Assembly: GCA_039934475.1 (NCBI GenBank)
Contig: JBDTMC010000072.1
Span: 1-22,443, forward strand
From: JBDTMC01 sp039934475
GTDB taxonomy: Bacteria; Acidobacteriota; Terriglobia; Bryobacterales; Bryobacteraceae
Direction of reading: 5' to 3'
Length of the DNA stretch: 22,443 bases
A model generated the notes under the pieces. That model was not told where the DNA came from and did no database searches. It was given only the letters and a program-made list of their open reading frames with translations. This document shows positions 20,528-22,443 of this stretch, in pieces. Made by a program: the position numbers and the translations under genes. The first letter of the stretch is position 1. Each line of letters begins with the position of its first letter.

Positions 20528-22443
20528 ATGATGCGAAGCACTGGGCTTAGGTTCAGTCTCGCCACAGCACTACTGCTTCTGGGAAGCAGCAGCGCTTGGG
20601 CGCAAGTCGACACCGGAACCATTTTGGGAACCGTTACCGACACTACCGGCGCGGTGATACCCGGCGCCAAAGTTACCATCGTCCAGGAAGGCACACAGGT
20701 TCGCCAAAGTTCGGAAACACGCGGCGACGGAACCTATGTATTCACACCAATCAAAATCGGTCCCTACACCGTAGAAGTAGAATTCCAGGGATTCCAGCGC
20801 GCGCGGCGGGCGGGAGTTCAGGTGAGCATTCAGCAACAGCTGGTTGTCGATTTTTCGATGACACCGGGCGAAATGACGCAAACAATCGAAGTGCAGGGAA
20901 CCGCGCCGCTGTTGAACACAACGAATGGCTCAGTGGGCGAAGTGATTCAATCGCAGACAATCAACAATTTGCCCTTGAGCGGCCGGAATTACAACTTTCT
21001 GGCGCGGCTGACGGCGGGTGTGACGCACTCGCAACCGGAAGGGCGTGGACTGGCGGCTACGGGGTGGTTTGCGGCCAACGGAACGCGTCCGGCGCAGAAC
21101 AATTATTTGTTGGACGGCATCGACAACAACAGCAACAACGTGGATTTTCTAAGCGGCGCGGCCTATGTGCTGAAGCCGCCCGTGGATGCGATCGGTGAAT
21201 TTAAGATTCAGACCAACGCCTTCAGCGCAGAGTTCGGGCGCGCCGGTGGCGCGGTGCTGAATGCCTCACTGAAGTCCGGGACGAACGGTTTTCACGGGTC
21301 AGGCTGGGAATTTCTGCGGAACGATAAATTCGATGCGGCGGACTTCTTCCAGCACTACGATGGCGGCGGCAAAGGCGCCTTCAAGCAGAATCAGTTTGGC
21401 GCCACGCTGGGCGGTCCGATCAAGAAGAACAAGACGTTCTTCTTTGCCGATTATGAAGGAACGCGGGTGCGGCAGGCGGTTCCCTACACCGGCCTCAGCG
21501 TGCCCACGCAAGCGCAGCGCGACAGCGGATGGACGAATTTCTCCGACCTTTTAACGCTGCAGAGCGGCAGTAAAGGCACCGATGCGCTGGGTCGTAACGT
21601 GCCATTGGGTACCGTGTTCGATCCGGCGACCACGCGGACGACGGCATCAGGCGCGGTGGTGCGCGATCCCTTCCCCGGCAACATCATCCCGGCGGGTCGA
21701 TTGGATCCCAATGCGATGAAACTGCTTAGCCTGTTTCCGGCGCCCAACGCTCCGGGGCTGTATGGCAACTACCGAGTGAACCGGAACAACACCGAAGACA
21801 CCAACGCGTTTGACGTGCGCATCGACCAGAACTTCAGCGAGAAGGACAATCTCTTCGGCCGGTTCAGCTATGCGGATTCACCGCGATTCCGGCCGGCGCC
21901 GTTTACAGGGGACGCCGATGGCGGCGGTTTCGGCAACGGGACAGAGACCGTACGCACGATGGGCGCCGCGCTGAGTTATACGCATACGTTCCGGCCCACT
22001 TTGATCAATGAGACGCGCATCGGCTTCAATCGCGAACATGTGTATCGTGTGCAGGCCAACGGGGACGATACCAGCAACGTCCCGGAGAAGTATGGCATTC
22101 CCGGCATTCTGCAGACCAAGGGGAACGGCGGCCTGCCTTACTTCGGTATTGGTGGTTTGTCGCAATTGGGGTCCAGCGGGTGGCTGGTGAGCGAACGCTT
22201 CTCCAACACGTATCAGTTGTCTGACAACATCACGAAGATCTACGGCTCGCACACATTCAAGGGCGGGTTTGAAGGGCAACGGATTGAATTCCCGTGGACG
22301 GCTCCGCCGAGTTCGCGCGGTTCGTTCAGCTTCGGGGGCAACTATACGTCCTCGCCGAACCTCGCCGACAGCAGCACGGGACGCGCGCAGTTTCTATTGA
22401 ATCCGGTGTCGGCTCCAGGCAGTGCCTACGATGGACTCGGCGG
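20528..22443 (+). CDS. Oar-like TonB-dependent receptor with carboxypeptidase-regulatory domain (3' end outside window)
   Basis: An open frame running off the window edge, 638 codons visible. It starts at ATG 20528 with AAGGGAGG nine bases before; a second ATG follows at once. Residues 1-26 are a signal peptide ending SSAWA before QVDTG. Next comes a carboxypeptidase-regulatory-like domain (about 28-110: ILGTVTDTTGAVIPGAKVTI, GDGTYVFTPIKIGPYTVEVEF). Then the plug (INNLPLSGRNYNFLARLTAGV, LLDGIDNNSNNVDF, INDEX-like GEFKIQTNAFSAEFGRAGG) and the start of the outer-membrane barrel (GSGWEFLRNDKFDAADFF, GGPIKKNKTFFFADYEGTR). The domain order is common in Acidobacteriota. It would carry glycan fragments across the outer membrane for the divergent operon. 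Confidence 0.92.
   Translation, partial: MMRSTGLRFSLATALLLLGSSSAWAQVDTGTILGTVTDTTGAVIPGAKVTIVQEGTQVRQSSETRGDGTYVFTPIKIGPYTVEVEFQGFQRARRAGVQVSIQQQLVVDFSMTPGEMTQTIEVQGTAPLLNTTNGSVGEVIQSQTINNLPLSGRNYNFLARLTAGVTHSQPEGRGLAATGWFAANGTRPAQNNYLLDGIDNNSNNVDFLSGAAYVLKPPVDAIGEFKIQTNAFSAEFGRAGGAVLNASLKSGTNGFHGSGWEFLRNDKFDAADFFQHYDGGGKGAFKQNQFGATLGGPIKKNKTFFFADYEGTRVRQAVPYTGLSVPTQAQRDSGWTNFSDLLTLQSGSKGTDALGRNVPLGTVFDPATTRTTASGAVVRDPFPGNIIPAGRLDPNAMKLLSLFPAPNAPGLYGNYRVNRNNTEDTNAFDVRIDQNFSEKDNLFGRFSYADSPRFRPAPFTGDADGGGFGNGTETVRTMGAALSYTHTFRPTLINETRIGFNREHVYRVQANGDDTSNVPEKYGIPGILQTKGNGGLPYFGIGGLSQLGSSGWLVSERFSNTYQLSDNITKIYGSHTFKGGFEGQRIEFPWTAPPSSRGSFSFGGNYTSSPNLADSSTGRAQFLLNPVSAPGSAYDGLG

Noticed and set aside
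20461..20530. c-di-GMP-I riboswitch in the receptor leader
   Set aside because: Only a GAAAGCC...GGCTAA tail is similar. The conserved GGCAAACC and ACGCAAAGCC elements are absent.
1..22443. CRISPR array, tRNA or rRNA gene
   Set aside because: No regularly spaced repeats other than the 9-bp array, and no cloverleaf or rRNA-like sequence, was noticed by reading.

Overview
The window looks like a chromosomal segment of a Gram-negative, GC-rich soil-type bacterium, most likely an Acidobacteriota member of the Solibacter/Bryobacter type. This is inferred from protein style: an Oar-like TonB-dependent receptor with an N-terminal carboxypeptidase-regulatory domain, a Tat-exported GH2 enzyme, and a large DUF5107-TPR protein beside MFS and SSS sugar transporters. 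No 16S or other marker gene is present to confirm it.

Layout. (1) Positions 1-2510 are an accessory patch. It holds an HTH/PIN toxin-antitoxin pair preceded by four tandem 9-bp repeats, a 5'-truncated IS1-family transposase, several IS1-like terminal repeats in a nested arrangement, and a HicA/HicB-type pair on the minus strand. (2) Positions 2520-4887 are an arginine biosynthesis cluster: argC, argB and a GNAT-type N-acetylglutamate synthase, with two ARG-box-like sites directly before argC. (3) Positions 5091-6150 hold a lone molybdopterin-binding (MoCF) domain gene with a structured leader and a strong terminator. (4) Positions 6194-8106 hold an enolase-superfamily (mandelate racemase-like) enzyme overlapping a NodB-type polysaccharide deacetylase. 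(5) Positions 8122-20274, minus strand, are a tightly packed carbohydrate operon. In transcription order it reads: LacI regulator, Tat-exported GH2 glycosidase, DUF5107-TPR protein, MFS sugar porter, VOC protein, SSS symporter, second VOC protein, PhyH-type dioxygenase, TIM-barrel sugar isomerase/epimerase, and a possible 25-residue membrane peptide. (6) From 20528 to the end, divergent to lacI, runs the start of a TonB-dependent receptor.

How it may work. The receptor would bring a glycan or glycoside across the outer membrane and GH2 would trim it in the periplasm. MFS and SSS carriers would import the product, and the VOC, PhyH and isomerase enzymes would modify it. A 12-bp motif, GTGTACGTTRAC, occurs upstream of GH2 and also over a perfect TTGACA in the lacI/receptor intergenic region, so LacI may coordinate the whole system. 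The pathway chemistry (two VOC proteins, an Fe/2-oxoglutarate-type oxygenase and an isomerase with no sugar kinase or dehydrogenase) does not match a catabolic route I recognise and is the best candidate here for something undescribed.
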